From NCBI GenBank assembly GCA_010015745.1, contig ML978155.1, forward strand, positions 1 to 64,000: a stretch of 64,000 nt of DNA. The letters are read 5' to 3'. The translations under genes were made by a program, and so were the position numbers. The notes below the pieces were generated by a model. The model had not been told where the DNA came from. It worked only from the letters and a program-made list of their open reading frames with translations, and did not search any database. This document shows, in pieces, positions 22,901 through 34,556 of the stretch (position 1 is the first letter of the stretch; each line of letters starts with the position of its first letter). The DNA comes from Setomelanomma holmii. Taxonomy: Eukaryota; Ascomycota; Dothideomycetes; Pleosporales; Phaeosphaeriaceae.

Positions 22901-24946
22901 TGCGGACCACGTACTCCCGATGGACTTTAGATACTCGTCCGCGTAGTGAATGCTCCTTCGAAAAGCGTCAAAGTGAAATAATTCGCGGCCCATTCCCAGG
23001 TGAGTCGCACCTTGCCCAGTAAATACGAAACACAAACGCGCTTCCCGCTTGGTTCGTGTTGGAGAGGACCACGACGGCTGTGAGATGGAGTTCGGCAAAA
23101 CCACACCAGATGCCTTCCACGCGAAGGATGATCTCTTTGAAGACAAAGTGAACGCTAAGTCTTCAAGGTCGTCGTCGCTGATGGTACGATCTTGGAGCCA
23201 CTTCTCCAGTGAAGAGATGGAACGCTTCACAGCGTATTCGTCAAAAGCCGAAACTACCAAGAGCTTACATCGTGATGAGTCGAGGTTTGACGAAGAGGTC
23301 CGGAACAATGCGCGTTCCCTCACTTCTTTGAAGTCTTGTTCGTCATCCTGGGTTAAAACTCCGTGCGACATCATCGAATCTGTGCGATGCTTTACGCTCA
23401 GGTTGTGCGAGTCCATGTATGACAGCGCATCGTCTAGGACAACGTGTACGTTGGTACCACCGTAGCCGAATGAATTCACTGATGCGCGTCTCACGCCTTG
23501 GGTCGGCCAAGGCGTCGGAGCCAGCGGAAACTTGAGATTTGGGCAATGGGCGGTGATGAACGGGCTGATACGTTCGGGATACATGTTCGGAGGAATGACA
23601 CCAGCTTCGAGTACAAGCGCAGTTTTGATCATGCCAGCTATACCGCTGGCTGCTTCGGGATGTCCTGAACGGGGAGACCATGTCAGTATACAAGCGGTCT
23701 AGTTTCGGCGTAAGTGATCTTACCGATATTGGACTTGAGCGCGCCGATATACAGCGGATCATCAGGTGTTCGTGAGACGAACACATTGCTGATTGCGCCC
23801 GCCTCCGTTGGATCACCGAGCTGGGTTCCCGTACCGTGAGCTTCAAAATAACGTGTAATAGCCATGTCAAGCCCAGCGCGTTGGTATGTCTCCCGAGTAA
23901 GTCGCTCCTGCGCAGATTGGCTGGGCTGCGTTATTCCAGGTGTATGGCCGTCTTGATTACAACCCGTGGTTCTGATGATAGCACGAACAGTGTCGCCATC
24001 CTTGATAGCTTGAGATAAGCGTTTCATGAGTATGACCCCAAAACCCTCGCTCCGAGAATAGCCATTTGCTCGCTCGTCAAAGCTGTAGCATATGCTGTCA
24101 GGAGACATCATGTTCAAGGCGCTGAGCAAGGCGGTAGAGTCCGGGACCAAAGAGAGGTTACTTCCGCAAGCTAGTGCCATGTCGACGTTTCCCGAAAGTA
24201 GATCCTGGCATGCTAGATGTACCGACAGTAGGCTTCCCGAGCAGGCTGTATCTACTGTCATTGAGGGACCAGTGAAGTCGTAGAACCAGCTCAATCGATT
24301 TGCCAGCATTGACAAGCCACTAGAGCCAACGATCTGGTAGTTCCCAGGCATGTCGGTGTCTCGTTGAGAAATCTGGCTGTACTCTTGGAGAAGACACCCA
24401 ACGTGCACCGAGGTTCTCGTCCCCATGGCTTTCTCCATTGGTATGCCCGCTGATCGTCACGTCATTATCGGTGCAAAGTGTTGAGAGAAAAGAGCTTTGG
24501 CGGAACATACCATTCTCTAACGCGTGGTAGCTAGTTTCGAGCAAAAATCGCTGTTGGGGATCCATGCACTCCGCCTCCGCAGGCTGGATGGAAAAGAAAG
24601 GCGCATCAAACCGAGCGGGATCACCCGCAATAAAATGCCCTCCCCTAGACGTCACCTGCTCCTGATCAGGTATTGTATCAAATTCTCCAGATGTACGTAC
24701 CGTGCCAGGCCAATTGCCGTGTGGCTTGTAGAAGCCATCCAAGTTCCATCGATTGGATGGCACCTCGGTTCTGGTGGATCGTCGCTCCATCAATAGCTTC
24801 CACAAGTTCTCCTCGGACGTGACATCTTGAGGAAATTTGAGCGCAAAACCAACGATCGCAATTGGTTCTTTCGTGGTTGGATGATCCGCTGTTGGACCTG
24901 GATGCACTTCAGGTGTGCTGGGTGTGGGTTGTTGATCTCGCTTCAT
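16963..24946 (-). CDS. Highly reducing type I polyketide synthase (KS-AT-DH-MT-ER-KR-ACP), 2571 aa
   Basis: It builds a reduced, probably C-methylated polyketide from malonyl-CoA. Six exons are inferred: 24511-24946, 23724-24449, 22897-23664, 20121-22846, 17157-20075 and 16963-17103. The introns are 45-61 bp, and the sum divides exactly by three. KS: DTACSGS (about aa 217), EAHGTGT and SNIGH. AT: GHSSGE (about 690). DH: DHKVNG...P and a later HPATLDA (about 1020-1200). MT: VLEVGAGTGS (about 1495). ER: the region ending INSLTGEAVRESWDCL (about 1860-2100). KR: LAGGFGGIGQ (about 2215). ACP: YGVDSL (about 2520). There is no TE or NRPS module, so release needs another enzyme. No P450, transporter or pathway regulator lies beside it. 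Apparent breaks between ORFs are all explained by introns. The product cannot be predicted from sequence. Confidence 0.95.
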
Positions 24947-26474
24947 GACTCCGTTCCGCTAGGTGTACCCACACTGCGCAAGTTGAGTGCTTACGGTCGA
25001 TTGAGCCCGTAGATTTGAATGACTGCAAGAACGAGGACAGAGTGACCGCCTTTCTTTTTGTAGTGTCAGAGATAGCACCACACGCCCGCCGCGTTAACAT
25101 GGTAATCACCTGCATAGAAGCTCACACAGATACGGCTATTGCGCGATAAGTCGCAACTAGCAAAATCTTGACAGCGATGTTATACCAAACGAACGACAGC
25201 AGTGGATCTGTATGCATAGATGGGGAAACCCCTGCCTTTGCGTAGTGGAAGTCGGCTTGCAAAGGACACCCTATTAGAAAGGCGATCCCTTCGAACAGGG
25301 CGAGCAGCCACTTCGTATACGTTTTCATCCGCGGTCTACAGACCAGAACCAGCCCCAGACCGCGGCAGGGTTCGACCTAGCAGTGGTCAAATCGCCCCCA
25401 GAGCAAACCTGACCTGCGCCATGTCCCCTCGAAGGTGCTTATAGCGAAGCGACAACATGAGAACTCTGGTGGCCTGCATGCCGATGTAGCTGCGCCGCAG
25501 ACTTTTCTCCAAGCAAGGGTTGAGGAGGTGCAGAGTCTGACTGTGACTGGTTGATAGACTCTTCGATCTGTGACGCCATCTACGACGAGGTGTGAGGGGA
25601 GCCTGCATGTGTAAGCTCGATACGCCCGGTAAGCACTTCAGCAAAACACGGCTTACCACCTGCATATCTCGATCCCCGAACAGAAACGAGCCATACCTGG
25701 GTCCAATACAAGGCTGCGCGATTCGCTCGTTACCTCGTGGCCTTCACTCCAAATCATGCTGCAGGTCTCAGATAGAGGATGCATCGCCTCATGCATTACG
25801 TGGGGAAGCTCTATTGGTGTCGAAAGGCGGATCTCGAAGCCAAAAAAACCGCAACCTTGATAAATCCTCAGTCTTCTACAACTCGACGGATGACGAGGCT
25901 GACTTTCTGATATGGTCCTTAAAGTGCGACAACATTGGAGCTTCCATCTAACGTCTTTTGAAAAGCCAACGGGTAAAACAATTTCCTTGAACAGTTATAT
26001 ATGCCCTTACCACAGTCAGATTGTTAGCAGTGCTTATCGGATCTAGTACTCAGCCTCGATAGCGGCAGAGGTGCGAAATTTCTACGGATACTGCTGGAGT
26101 GCGTTTTGTCCAAGACTTCTTCAGTAGCATGAGCCTATCGATCGACAATGGCGCATTGTGGTATCGTAGAGCTGCAGTGAAAACCACTTCCAAGCTGCGA
26201 AAATAGCGAGGCATGTTGCTCGATCTAGGCCACAGATTGTGGGTTCATCAAGAGCCATGACTTGTCCCTGCATGTGGTGCATCGTGTGGGCCTTGAGACA
26301 TGTCATACTTCAGTTGAGTGCTCTTGTGCTTCACTATCACAGACTTTGGTGGAAGTTGAGGGCCGGCAAGAGTCGCGCAAGGCCTTTGAGTATTTCGGCA
26401 GGCGGAGCGAAGCGCAAAAGGAGAAGGAGACAACTTCGCACGACTCATCTGCAGCTTCCCCTGTCGCTAGAATT
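24947..26474. other. Region upstream of PKS, no gene supported
   Basis: This 1.5-kb stretch lies between the PKS start and the transposon. Short ORFs (such as 25592-25951, +) have no motif or clear splice partner. The promoter of the PKS should lie at the left end. I did not find a convincing TATA or tRNA. Confidence 0.4.
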
Positions 26475-26476
26475 TA

Positions 26477-26519
26477 CCGTGCGGCACCGCATGGCGACCA
26501 CCCCCGCGTGCCGAACACC
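26477..26519 (+). repeat. Left terminal inverted repeat
   Basis: It begins CCGTGCGGCACCGC next to the TA target site. It matches the reverse complement of 28575-28616 except for one substitution and one extra C. Confidence 0.9.
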
Positions 26520-26629
26520 AAAGCTCCATTTGCCCACAGTAGAAAATGAAGCTCTACTACCACCCACAGTCGATATTTTCACGAGGTTTTGTAGTGGACT
26601 GGTAAAGTGATGCTTGTGATCAATTTGGG

Positions 26630-28518
26630 CTACCAATATTTAATGGGTACCTGGACGCTGCGGCTGCTGGTGGTGGTTTTGGTTGGGGGTGGGCGTGTAG
26701 GCTCACCACCACTACCACCACCTTTAGCAGGCTGCGCAACCCGCGCCCGCTTTCGCGCACGCGTAGGCTTTTGTGAGGCTGCTATCTTGCCTCTTTGGGA
26801 CAATTATAGAGATCTCTGGGCAGTTGCAGCCTCTCTCTCCTGTTGTTTCTTGCGCTTTCCTTCAGCCCTTTGTGCAGCTAATCTTTCCTTCTCTCTCTCT
26901 CCCTCCACCTTGGCTGCCTCTCGCGCTATACGCTTTTCTTCTGCCTCTTTCTGCTTAAGTAAGGCAGCTTGAGCTCTAAGGTCCTTCATCTCAGCTTTTT
27001 TAAGCTTCTCCTTGCGTTCCTCTTGCGCCCTTACTCACTCACGAAACTTAGCCTCTCTGAACCTTCTAGGAGACCAGAATTGAGCTCCCCCATGGTACTC
27101 TTGACGCTACTGAAGATCAAGAGTCTTGCCCTTCTTTTGGTGCTTCTTCTTAGTATTATGAGCGCGCAGGAGACCTTTGTTCTCATAGAGAATAAGGTCG
27201 TTTTTCGTCTGGAGGTGGTGGAGTGAGAGAGTGATCTTCTTTGCCTCCTTCTCCATCCCATCTCTTACTACCTTCTCCACAAGGTCTCTCATCTTTCTCC
27301 AGTCCTATTTGGCGAGTATAGGCGAGCTTCCTGTCTCTTCATCTTGTTCTGGTGTCTCTGGGCAGAATCTTTTGAGTATGACGTCTCTCTCCATTGGCCA
27401 TATACCAGTGGCTTCAAAGGACTTCAAAATGAGCCTCTGGTTGAAGGTGGAGGTCCAGGCCTTCCAAAACAAAGGGAAGAAGTCGCCCTTGTTAATTAGG
27501 ATAAGTCCTTAGGTAAATTGAAGATGGGTGGTGAGCTCTTTGGAGTACCCTCTTGAGAGTGGCGCAAATAACACCACATTAAGTAGTTGAAGGCTATGAT
27601 TTGAATGAGGAGGAAAGATAGCAAGGAGGATCTTGTTCTTGGGGCAATAGTCAAAAAAATCCATAGTAGCGTGACTCCCATGGCCATCTAGGATGAGGGG
27701 GCGGTAACTTGAGCGCGCTTTCTCCTTCGTACACCGGTCAAAGACCTGCTCAAGCCAGGCTAAATCTACGTCGTTGTTCGTCCATCCAGAGGGAGATGAA
27801 GCGACAAAGACGTCGTGCTTTCCGACCTTAATATCCTCCACCTAGGACGACCGTATGTTACCGTTCTGGGCCTGGTAGATGAGACCTGGAGGAAGACTTG
27901 TTCCATCGGCACAAGCACACGCTAGGACAGTTACCCACTCACGAGAGCCATCTTGGAGTGAGTCTCTGACCTCTTTTGTCTCCCATAACCTCTTAGAGAG
28001 GACTCTCTTTGTCCTTGAAGTGACCCAATCATAAAGCCCTTCTCGTCCATATTGTACGTGTGGCGAGGCTCTACATTGTACTGCTTCATCTTCTCATGGA
28101 GGAGATCAAAGTAGAGGTTGTAATTGTGCTCTGGGCCAGCGTGGTGACGTACAGCGTCCATACCAGCTGCCCATTTTGAGGTGAGATGGTCCTTGTTTCT
28201 CTTCAAAAAGCGACCCACCCACTCCTTTCCTACAGGCTGTTTAGCAATCTCAGCAGCAAAGCGTCGCGTCATGGCTCTAGTGGGTGGAATCCCTCCAACT
28301 GTAAGGTCTTTGATGTAATCCATAAGCTCAGCCTCTCGTTGTGGGCTGAGTTTCCTTTGGTTGATGTTTTTGGCTGCCACACTGCCCTGAACGCCCTTGC
28401 ATCTTTGGGCCAGCGTAATTCGGTTGATTTTGGAGATATCCGCACACTTCTTAAACGTAAGTTGTTCTCCTGAGCCGTGCAATTTCATTGCTTCAATTGT
28501 CTTGTCAATTGGTTCCAT
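26630..28518 (-). pseudogene. Fot1/pogo transposase, broken by frameshift and stops
   Basis: The ATG at 28518 opens the N-terminal helix-turn-helix DNA-binding part, with a CENP-B-like segment (RFLKRNKDHLTSKWA) and the first DDE block NMDEKGF. One frame change near 28005 is needed before DGSREWVTVLA. After that the frame carries the second DDE block LILDGHGSHAT, then LLAIFPPHSNHSLQ and the FWKAWTSTF region, and ends in a long Lys/Glu/Arg coiled coil (about 26800-27050). Stops include TAG at 27842-27844, where the family has Trp (TGG), TAA at 27509-27511, where Gln is expected, and several further stops towards the C-terminus. It cannot make active transposase. The stops fit C:G to T:A change. 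Confidence 0.85.
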
Positions 28519-28574
28519 ACTGGTAGAGATAACGTGTCTTGAAGTTGGTGTTGACTTGGTGTTATGATGTGCGG

Positions 28575-28616
28575 GGTGTTCGGCACGCGGGGTGGTCGCC
28601 ACGCGGTGCCGCACGG
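28575..28616 (-). repeat. Right terminal inverted repeat
   Basis: This is the inverted partner of 26477-26519. It ends GGTGCCGCACGG, immediately followed by TA. Confidence 0.9.
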
Positions 28617-28618
28617 TA

Positions 28619-29043
28619 TCGCTTAATTGATAGCCTGACACAGTCTGTCTCCGAGAAGCATCCCGACTTGGTTGGCTCGACACAGTGGGTGCAAGATCAG
28701 ACTGCAATCGCGCGTCAGGAAGATGAAAGCTAATGCAAGATTTGCACTAGAAGTGTCATAACATCCAAAATTTGGCACGCGATATTATTATATCTTGTGC
28801 ACAGAGAGCGTATTTGTAACACCTACAGATCTAAGAAGGGTATCAAGGAACAGATGCACGGGAAAGTCACGACTGTCAGGTCATACCGGTATGCCGAAGC
28901 GCACGAAAAGGTTACCTGCGACGATCAGCAGGCGCTAGTCCTGCCACGAAAACCCTGAATCTACGTGCGTATACTTCTAGTCTACGTCTATGATACTTCA
29001 GTCGCTCACAGGGACTTCCTACACCGTCTATCTCGGCGCTTAT
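28619..29043. other. Intergenic, nothing seen
   Basis: It is flanked by the transposon and the 3' end of the RTA1 gene. There is no ORF, repeat or RNA gene I can support. Confidence 0.5.
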
Positions 29044-30045
29044 TTACCGGAGCTGATAAATGTCGACTCCACGTCGGACCGCCAAAGCCTTACCGCCCTT
29101 CAGCAACGCCATGATCTCGCTCGGATGCACCCAAGCCAAGATCGCCATGGTGATCCACATGAGCAGTGAGTCGAATATGTACAGGACAACCTCATGCGAG
29201 ATTAGATAGCCATCATTACCCTGCCCGTACTCGATCAATCGAAAGACCGATCGCACGAGAATGAGACCGCTGGCTGCGTAGAGAGCGAATAGCTGCATCT
29301 CCCAGGGCATCGAAGTCGAGATAATCCGGGATGTGGGCACCTTGCACATCCGGGTGTGCCAGATGACGCTTATGACAATGAAGCAGCCGAAGAAGAGGAT
29401 TTGGATTACGAGACCGACAATGATGATGTGTTCGCCAGTGTGTATGTTGCTGATGGTACCGCTTGACATGATCCCAGCGCCTACAAGTCAGATTCGTTAA
29501 CGCACTATACAGGCTCCTTTCTCACGCATTGGTATTGCAATCGATTTGGGAGTGCCACTTACCAGCACCTTGCACGATGAATGAGATGACGTCTCCAGTC
29601 ACGAAGATCTTCGTGAGCCATCGCTTGCGAATGATCGAGTGGTGTTCGCCGTCGGTAACGAGGATGATGCATCCGAGCATCATGTATATACTTGCAGCAA
29701 ATAGAGCCGGTGCGACAAGCAGTAAAATGGTCGAGGCGGCATATGCGCCAACGGTCCGATTAGGCGACTCGGCAGCCGACACAGCTCTCGCAATGTAACC
29801 AACAAATTGTACTACGGAAAGTCAGCGACTTGACTATATAGACTCCTAATCGGCTCATGGGGCGGCGTAAACTTACAGAAACCGCCAATTACGAAAGGTA
29901 TGAAGATCCACGTTCGCGTACGGACCGTTTGGTATAAATGTAGCGCTGAAACAAGGAAGAAGAGGATGATGAATATGACGGCAGCTGCCATCGATGGGTT
30001 GTAGCGATAATACTTCCAGTCGACTTCTCCGCCATTGTCGGCCAT
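29044..30045 (-). CDS. RTA1-family seven-TM protein (lipid translocase-like), 284 aa
   Basis: There are three exons: 29877-30045, 29563-29811 and 29044-29480. The introns of 65 and 82 bp have GTAAGT donors, and the total divides by three. The ATG at 30045 gives MADNGGEVDWKYYRYNPS, then about seven hydrophobic helices (AAAVIFIILFFLVSALHLY being the first). The RTA1 signature region is visible as FVTGDVISFIVQGAGAG. Characterised yeast members (Rta1, Rsb1, Pug1) sit in the plasma membrane and are linked to resistance to 7-aminocholesterol, long-chain base export and porphyrin transport. Substrate cannot be assigned here. The gene is intact. Confidence 0.9.
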
Positions 30046-30228
30046 TGTTATAAAATTCAATTAGGAAGTGGCTGGCTTTAAGTGGTTCGAAACTCAGGTT
30101 GCGTGGGGTTGAGGCCAGAGATGAACTTCGTAGTAGGTTAGAATGCGATGCTGGAGAGATGGTGCGACTGTTGCGATTCTCAACACCTTCTACATGTCAC
30201 TTATATACCGAGGTCTATCGATGCAAAC

Positions 30229-30624
30229 TCATCTCAGACATATCCCACCGTAAAGCGTACGCGTATCACTCGCAAGCCACGCTACATTCATCATTTTTGG
30301 CAATGTCCGCGCTGCAGGACTGGCCCACACACCAGACTCTTCTACCAGAGAAGATATGCCGTCCGTAAGAAGCTCCCTCTTCTGATGCGGGTCCATCACT
30401 CGCGTCTGGTCAGTTGCGTATTCTTCGTATACTAAGTCCATTGGGACTAGTTCGAGCTTCAGCTCAGGAGCGAGCCGGCAAGGCGCGCCAGTAGCGCACC
30501 ATTGACTGACGAAACACACTACGCCCTCTACGATAGCAGCTCGGTAAAGTATGTCGCGACGAATACGCTGGAGGAACCTCCGGTAAGGATGATTTCGAGG
30601 CAATTGTGGTAGTGCAGTATCCAT
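30229..30624 (-). CDS. Hypothetical protein (131 aa)
   Basis: The ATG at 30624 opens MDTALPQLPRNHPYRRFLQRIRRDILYR, an Arg-rich amphipathic start. A moderately hydrophobic segment follows (AAIVEGVVCFVSQW), and then a charged C-terminus. I recognise no domain. It lies about 180 bp upstream of the RTA1 start on the same strand. It may be an unusual short gene or a chance ORF. Confidence 0.35.
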   Translation of the reverse strand: MDTALPQLPRNHPYRRFLQRIRRDILYRAAIVEGVVCFVSQWCATGAPCRLAPELKLELVPMDLVYEEYATDQTRVMDPHQKRELLTDGISSLVEESGVWASPAARTLPKMMNVAWLASDTRTLYGGICLR

Positions 30625-31901
30625 GAACCGAGCTTTTGAGATGCTTAGCCGACCGTATACCGTATTCACCGCCAAGGACAGGCAGATGAACAAATGTACA
30701 ATAGTTGCTCAGGGAACGTTGCAGTCCTGCGGTCAACCCTAATATAGCCTCCCAGGCCTATAGTTACCAGAATATAGCTCCTGTAGTACTCCAAGTTTCG
30801 GAAGTGACTATTCTTACCAATTCAAACTTGTGGTTCTCGTAAACGTACAAATCCTACTTAAGCGTGTTAATAGTAACATCCCAGTGATCACGACAATGTA
30901 TATAAAACGCATTCTGCACATCAAAAAGGGATGCATTACTTCGATCTGACACATCCTCTGCACGACCAGGCAAAAGCCTCGCCTTGGTCATGAACGAAGT
31001 GCCTTTTCCCCTTTCGTGGTCGCGGTATTGATTCCGCCCTTTACGGATTTGGGGCCGGCGACCTGAACGAACAACCTGCAAGCTCCACTCTCCTTTATGC
31101 TGAACACGACAAAGAACCAAAAAAAATTGTTAACGTAACGTTAGGTCTTGAGATTCAACAAAGCAGGATTGGGAATCGCCACGTTTATCAAATGCACCGA
31201 GTCCAAGTCCCACACATCTGGGACACCGTTGCGGCGGACCTACCTCCGCAGCTCGTCCATATGCAGCTCCAACAAGTGAACAATGCCATCTCATCGCAAC
31301 CACATTATGCCATCCAAACTTCACCATCTATTCTGAATGCATAATTTCCCATAGAACCTCCAAAGAACTCTCACAGCTGCTCTCATCGTAGCGCCCGAAG
31401 TACGACCGAGCATAAGAATGTCGAGGCTGAAGACAGCCTTGCACCTCTTATCGGTCCGACCCCGTGGACAATCAGCACAACGCGTCCTTGTTCCTGACTG
31501 TTTGCGCTGTAACGAGAAGCGAGTGGAGCGCGTTGTATTGTCGTGACTTTGCAAAGACTGTAGTGTTGATGGTAACAGATGTGTAACGGACGGCGGAGAT
31601 GTCGGGGGTGCTGGGGCGGATGGGGCGAAGCATTGTTACGAGGACAAGGACGGGTGCTGGGTCAAAGAACGATGGAAACGTGTGCACTCCTCGTCTTCAT
31701 GGCACATGGCGAATATTGAGTCTGACGGACATGTGTAGTTTTGTGTATTACAATCCCAGTAAGATGTCAAATTGGACGCCCATGACGCCGCGCTACTATG
31801 CATGTAGACTTTCCAACAATGAAGGACACTTGCTGCCGTAGTGACCGTGGAATCGAAAGAAAAGCTGCCCCAATCCCTTTTCCAGAACAATGCGCAACAG
31901 C
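30625..31901. other. Intergenic, 1.3 kb, nothing supported
   Basis: Short ORFs on both strands overlap and show no motif. There is no clear repeat or tRNA. The right end is the 3' flank of the HMG-box gene. Confidence 0.45.
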
Positions 31902-33986
31902 TCACGCGCTCTTGCCACCCATACCATTGATGTATTCGCTAACCTCAAAGCCCACCCGTCGCAAATCCGCATCCGTAAACTTGCCATCCTGCTCCTTGCA
32001 CACAGTCAGGCAGCTGACTTCATCGTCCATGTTCGGCTTGAAGGCAGTGGCTTCCTTCTCGTGCGTCTTGACGTAGATTGTGAGATCGGGACCGACGCAG
32101 CCGCGCCAGAGCGTCGCCATCCATTGCCAGTGGTCTGTCATGCTATATGCGTCCTGGATAGGGATTCGAGAGGCGTAAGCGACTGAGGCAGCGAGCTGAA
32201 ATGTTGGGAGTATGATGATAGGTTTCGTTGTTGAAACTGGGGTTGGGGATCTGGATGCTGCAGGAGCGGGCGCGGGACTAGCGGTCGGTGTGGCGGAGTC
32301 TTTGCGCTCAGCAGAGGCATCCTGCTCGGGCTCCTTGTCCGACATTATAGCATCTTGCGAGGAGGATGGTGTGTCTACGGGTGTAGTGATATACTTGATC
32401 ATGTCCCTGCTCTTTCCATGCCATTGCTTGATCAAGTCGAGGTATTCTTCGAAGGTGACGTCTTCATGGTTGGGCATCTTCGATGGCTTATCAATACGAG
32501 GGCGATAGGATGACTCAGTGTCTTTCGTCAGACGATCGTTGAGCCACCGAGCCAGTTCTTTCACAGCAGCTGCATCGTCGCCTTCGATGGCAATGATGGC
32601 GCCCCGAACCTCGTGCGCTGGGCTCGAAGGTCCGGATCTTTTGTATGGCAAGCTTATCCGACCAAGTAGCTTGATCTTGTTCTGGTAGGGAAACGTCATG
32701 AGTACTTCTTCCATGCTCCTCGGGCTATGCTCTTGGTGGGTCGATACTGCACTGGCCTCAGCTAGTGAGCCTCTACGACCATCACGCGGAGTCCTTGCAG
32801 GAGGCATTGTTGCGCTGTTTGGCGGAGAATAGCGGACTTGGATTGGAGGAAGCGAGTCGCGACATGCGTATTGCGGATAATTCGGTCCTTCTGGCCGTCG
32901 GCCGTTAGTCGGTGGTTGTGCGTACTTGAAGCGACGCTTTTTGGCCCCTGGCGTCAAAGGACTATACGTGATATTCTCATCACGTAGTGGAGGTACCTGG
33001 ATGTTACTTAACTGCGATGGTCCATGACCACGACGGCGCACGGGCGACTCCAGAGTAAGGTTGCTCATCATGGGTAAGTACCGTGTCGTTGGCGTGTGGC
33101 CTTCGGAAAAGTTTGGGGGCGGCAGAGTGGGTGTGCCAGCAGAGTCAAGGAAGGGACTAGTTGGCGTTTTGATGCTACGTCCGCCGCACCTAGGACAGCG
33201 GTATTTGTCGACAGTAGTGTGTTGGACAGATGGATTGAGCGGTGACAAGCCTGGTTTACCGAGCCGTCGAGGTTGATAACGATAGTCAGGATACTGTTCT
33301 TGATGTCTAGCTTTCTCTTCCTGTACACAATGTCAGAGAGTAGATAAATAAAGACTGAAGGACATCACCGACCAATGCAAGATCCTGCCAGACCTTCTTT
33401 GACTCTTCTCGTTCGGCTTTCCACTGTTCACCGATGATCTTGGAGATATCGGGATTGTTAAGTCCAGGATTGCGAGCGATGATGGCCTGTTGGTGGTGTT
33501 GTCGATAAAGGATAAACGCTACAAAGAGGTCAGCGGCTGAGCAACACTATGCGCTAACAAAGGATGTTCTCTTTGTTTAGTCTCGAGCCACACCACAGAT
33601 CACGGATTGAAGAATTTGGGAGACAAAGAAGCGGAATTATTACCATTCCTCGGGCGGGGTATTTTGGGCTCCGGTTGGCAGAGACATACGTGCGGGGACA
33701 CTTCGCCCGATCCAGTTGAAGTCGCACTTTGAGGAGAACGACTCTCTATAAGGCTATTGGTTTCGACGATATCGTGTCCATTGATCGTCTCGTCGAGGGA
33801 CGCTACGCGATTCCTCGTTGACCGAGGCGATGTCACCGACGGTGACGGCAAATCCTCCTCTTTTGTTCGCTGCACAGGGTTCGAGATAGGTGTCGACCTT
33901 GAATCGTGGATCCTGCTACTCTTGCGCAGGTTGCGAGAGGGCTTCACATCGTCCGTCGGAGAGTTCAGGAGACTATCGCCTGGCAT
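31902..33986 (-). CDS. HMG-box transcription factor (MATA-HMG type), 635 aa
   Basis: Three exons are inferred: 33644-33986, 33373-33518 and 31902-33320. The introns are 125 and 52 bp and the total divides by three. The HMG box is assembled across all three exons: KIPRPRNAFILYRQHHQ, then NNPDISKIIGEQWKAE and ending EQYPDYRYQPRR (about aa 107-185). This is the sequence-specific class seen in fungal mating and sexual development regulators such as MAT1-2-1 and Ste11-like proteins. Just after the box is a CPRC pair. The rest is Pro/Ser-rich, with a conserved-looking folded tail (IPIQDAYSMTDHWQWMATLW). The length and tail mark it as a non-MAT HMG regulator. The start at Met 33986 was chosen because upstream sequence is hydrophobic and unlikely to belong. 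It is intact. Confidence 0.85.
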
Positions 33987-34556
33987 GTTTGAACGAACGT
34001 ATCTCCTAGGTACGTTGAAGAAGGTCGCAACAGGAGGCGGAGGCAAAGGGGACAGAGGCCAAATAATTAGCGGCAACACGCGACTTGCCAACATTATGGA
34101 AATGAATGACGAACTTGCTGATATAATGAAGACCTTTGAAGTCAGCATTCATTGTTCCGTGGAAAAGGTCCGACGAACCACCGAATTGTTCTCAGCGTCT
34201 TGAATAACATGCGCGTGTGGTGCAGATGCATTGCGCTTTGATGATTAGGCGCGAGCGATCCAATAAGCAGATTGTTCCAGCCAGATGCGACCAACCCTTG
34301 GTGTGGATGTCTTTGTTCCTGCCACATCCCAAAGCGGCAAAGACAACGTTTTGCCGACTTCTGAGACATTCCAGCATTTCTACGCCAGCTATGCAAGGAG
34401 TCGACAATGCCAGGCTTGTATTCAATGCGCAGGGGCTCGGAAAGTGGGATGCCACGGCATGTCAACCACCCTCTTTTAGGAGGCGGAGTCTTCGCAACTG
34501 CGTTAAGTGGTCTACAGCTTGGTCAAGTTCTAGACAATGTCTTCTTCATGATATGC
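33987..34556. other. Intergenic, promoter side of HMG gene
   Basis: This is the 570 bp between the HMG-box start and the 3' end of the SGNH gene. No gene is supported; plus-strand ORFs here run antisense into the neighbours. Confidence 0.5.

Larger units (their letters stand above)
26475..28618 (-). mobile_element. Fot1/pogo-type DNA transposon (Tc1/mariner superfamily), inactive copy
   Basis: The element is 2140 bp (26477-28616) and is bounded by terminal inverted repeats of 42-43 bp that differ by one substitution and one indel. TA dinucleotides flank both ends (26475-26476 and 28617-28618), as expected from the TA target duplication of this superfamily. It encodes a single minus-strand transposase that is broken. 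The near-identical TIRs point to fairly recent insertion. The copy lies about 1.5 kb upstream of the PKS. Confidence 0.9.

Noticed and set aside
16963..24946. PKS split into several broken genes
   Set aside because: Every gap between open frames is explained by a 45-61 bp GT-AG intron that restores the conserved motif, and the exon sum divides by three.
25310..25400. tRNA-like sequence with a GGTTCGA box
   Set aside because: I could not pair acceptor, D and anticodon arms around it.
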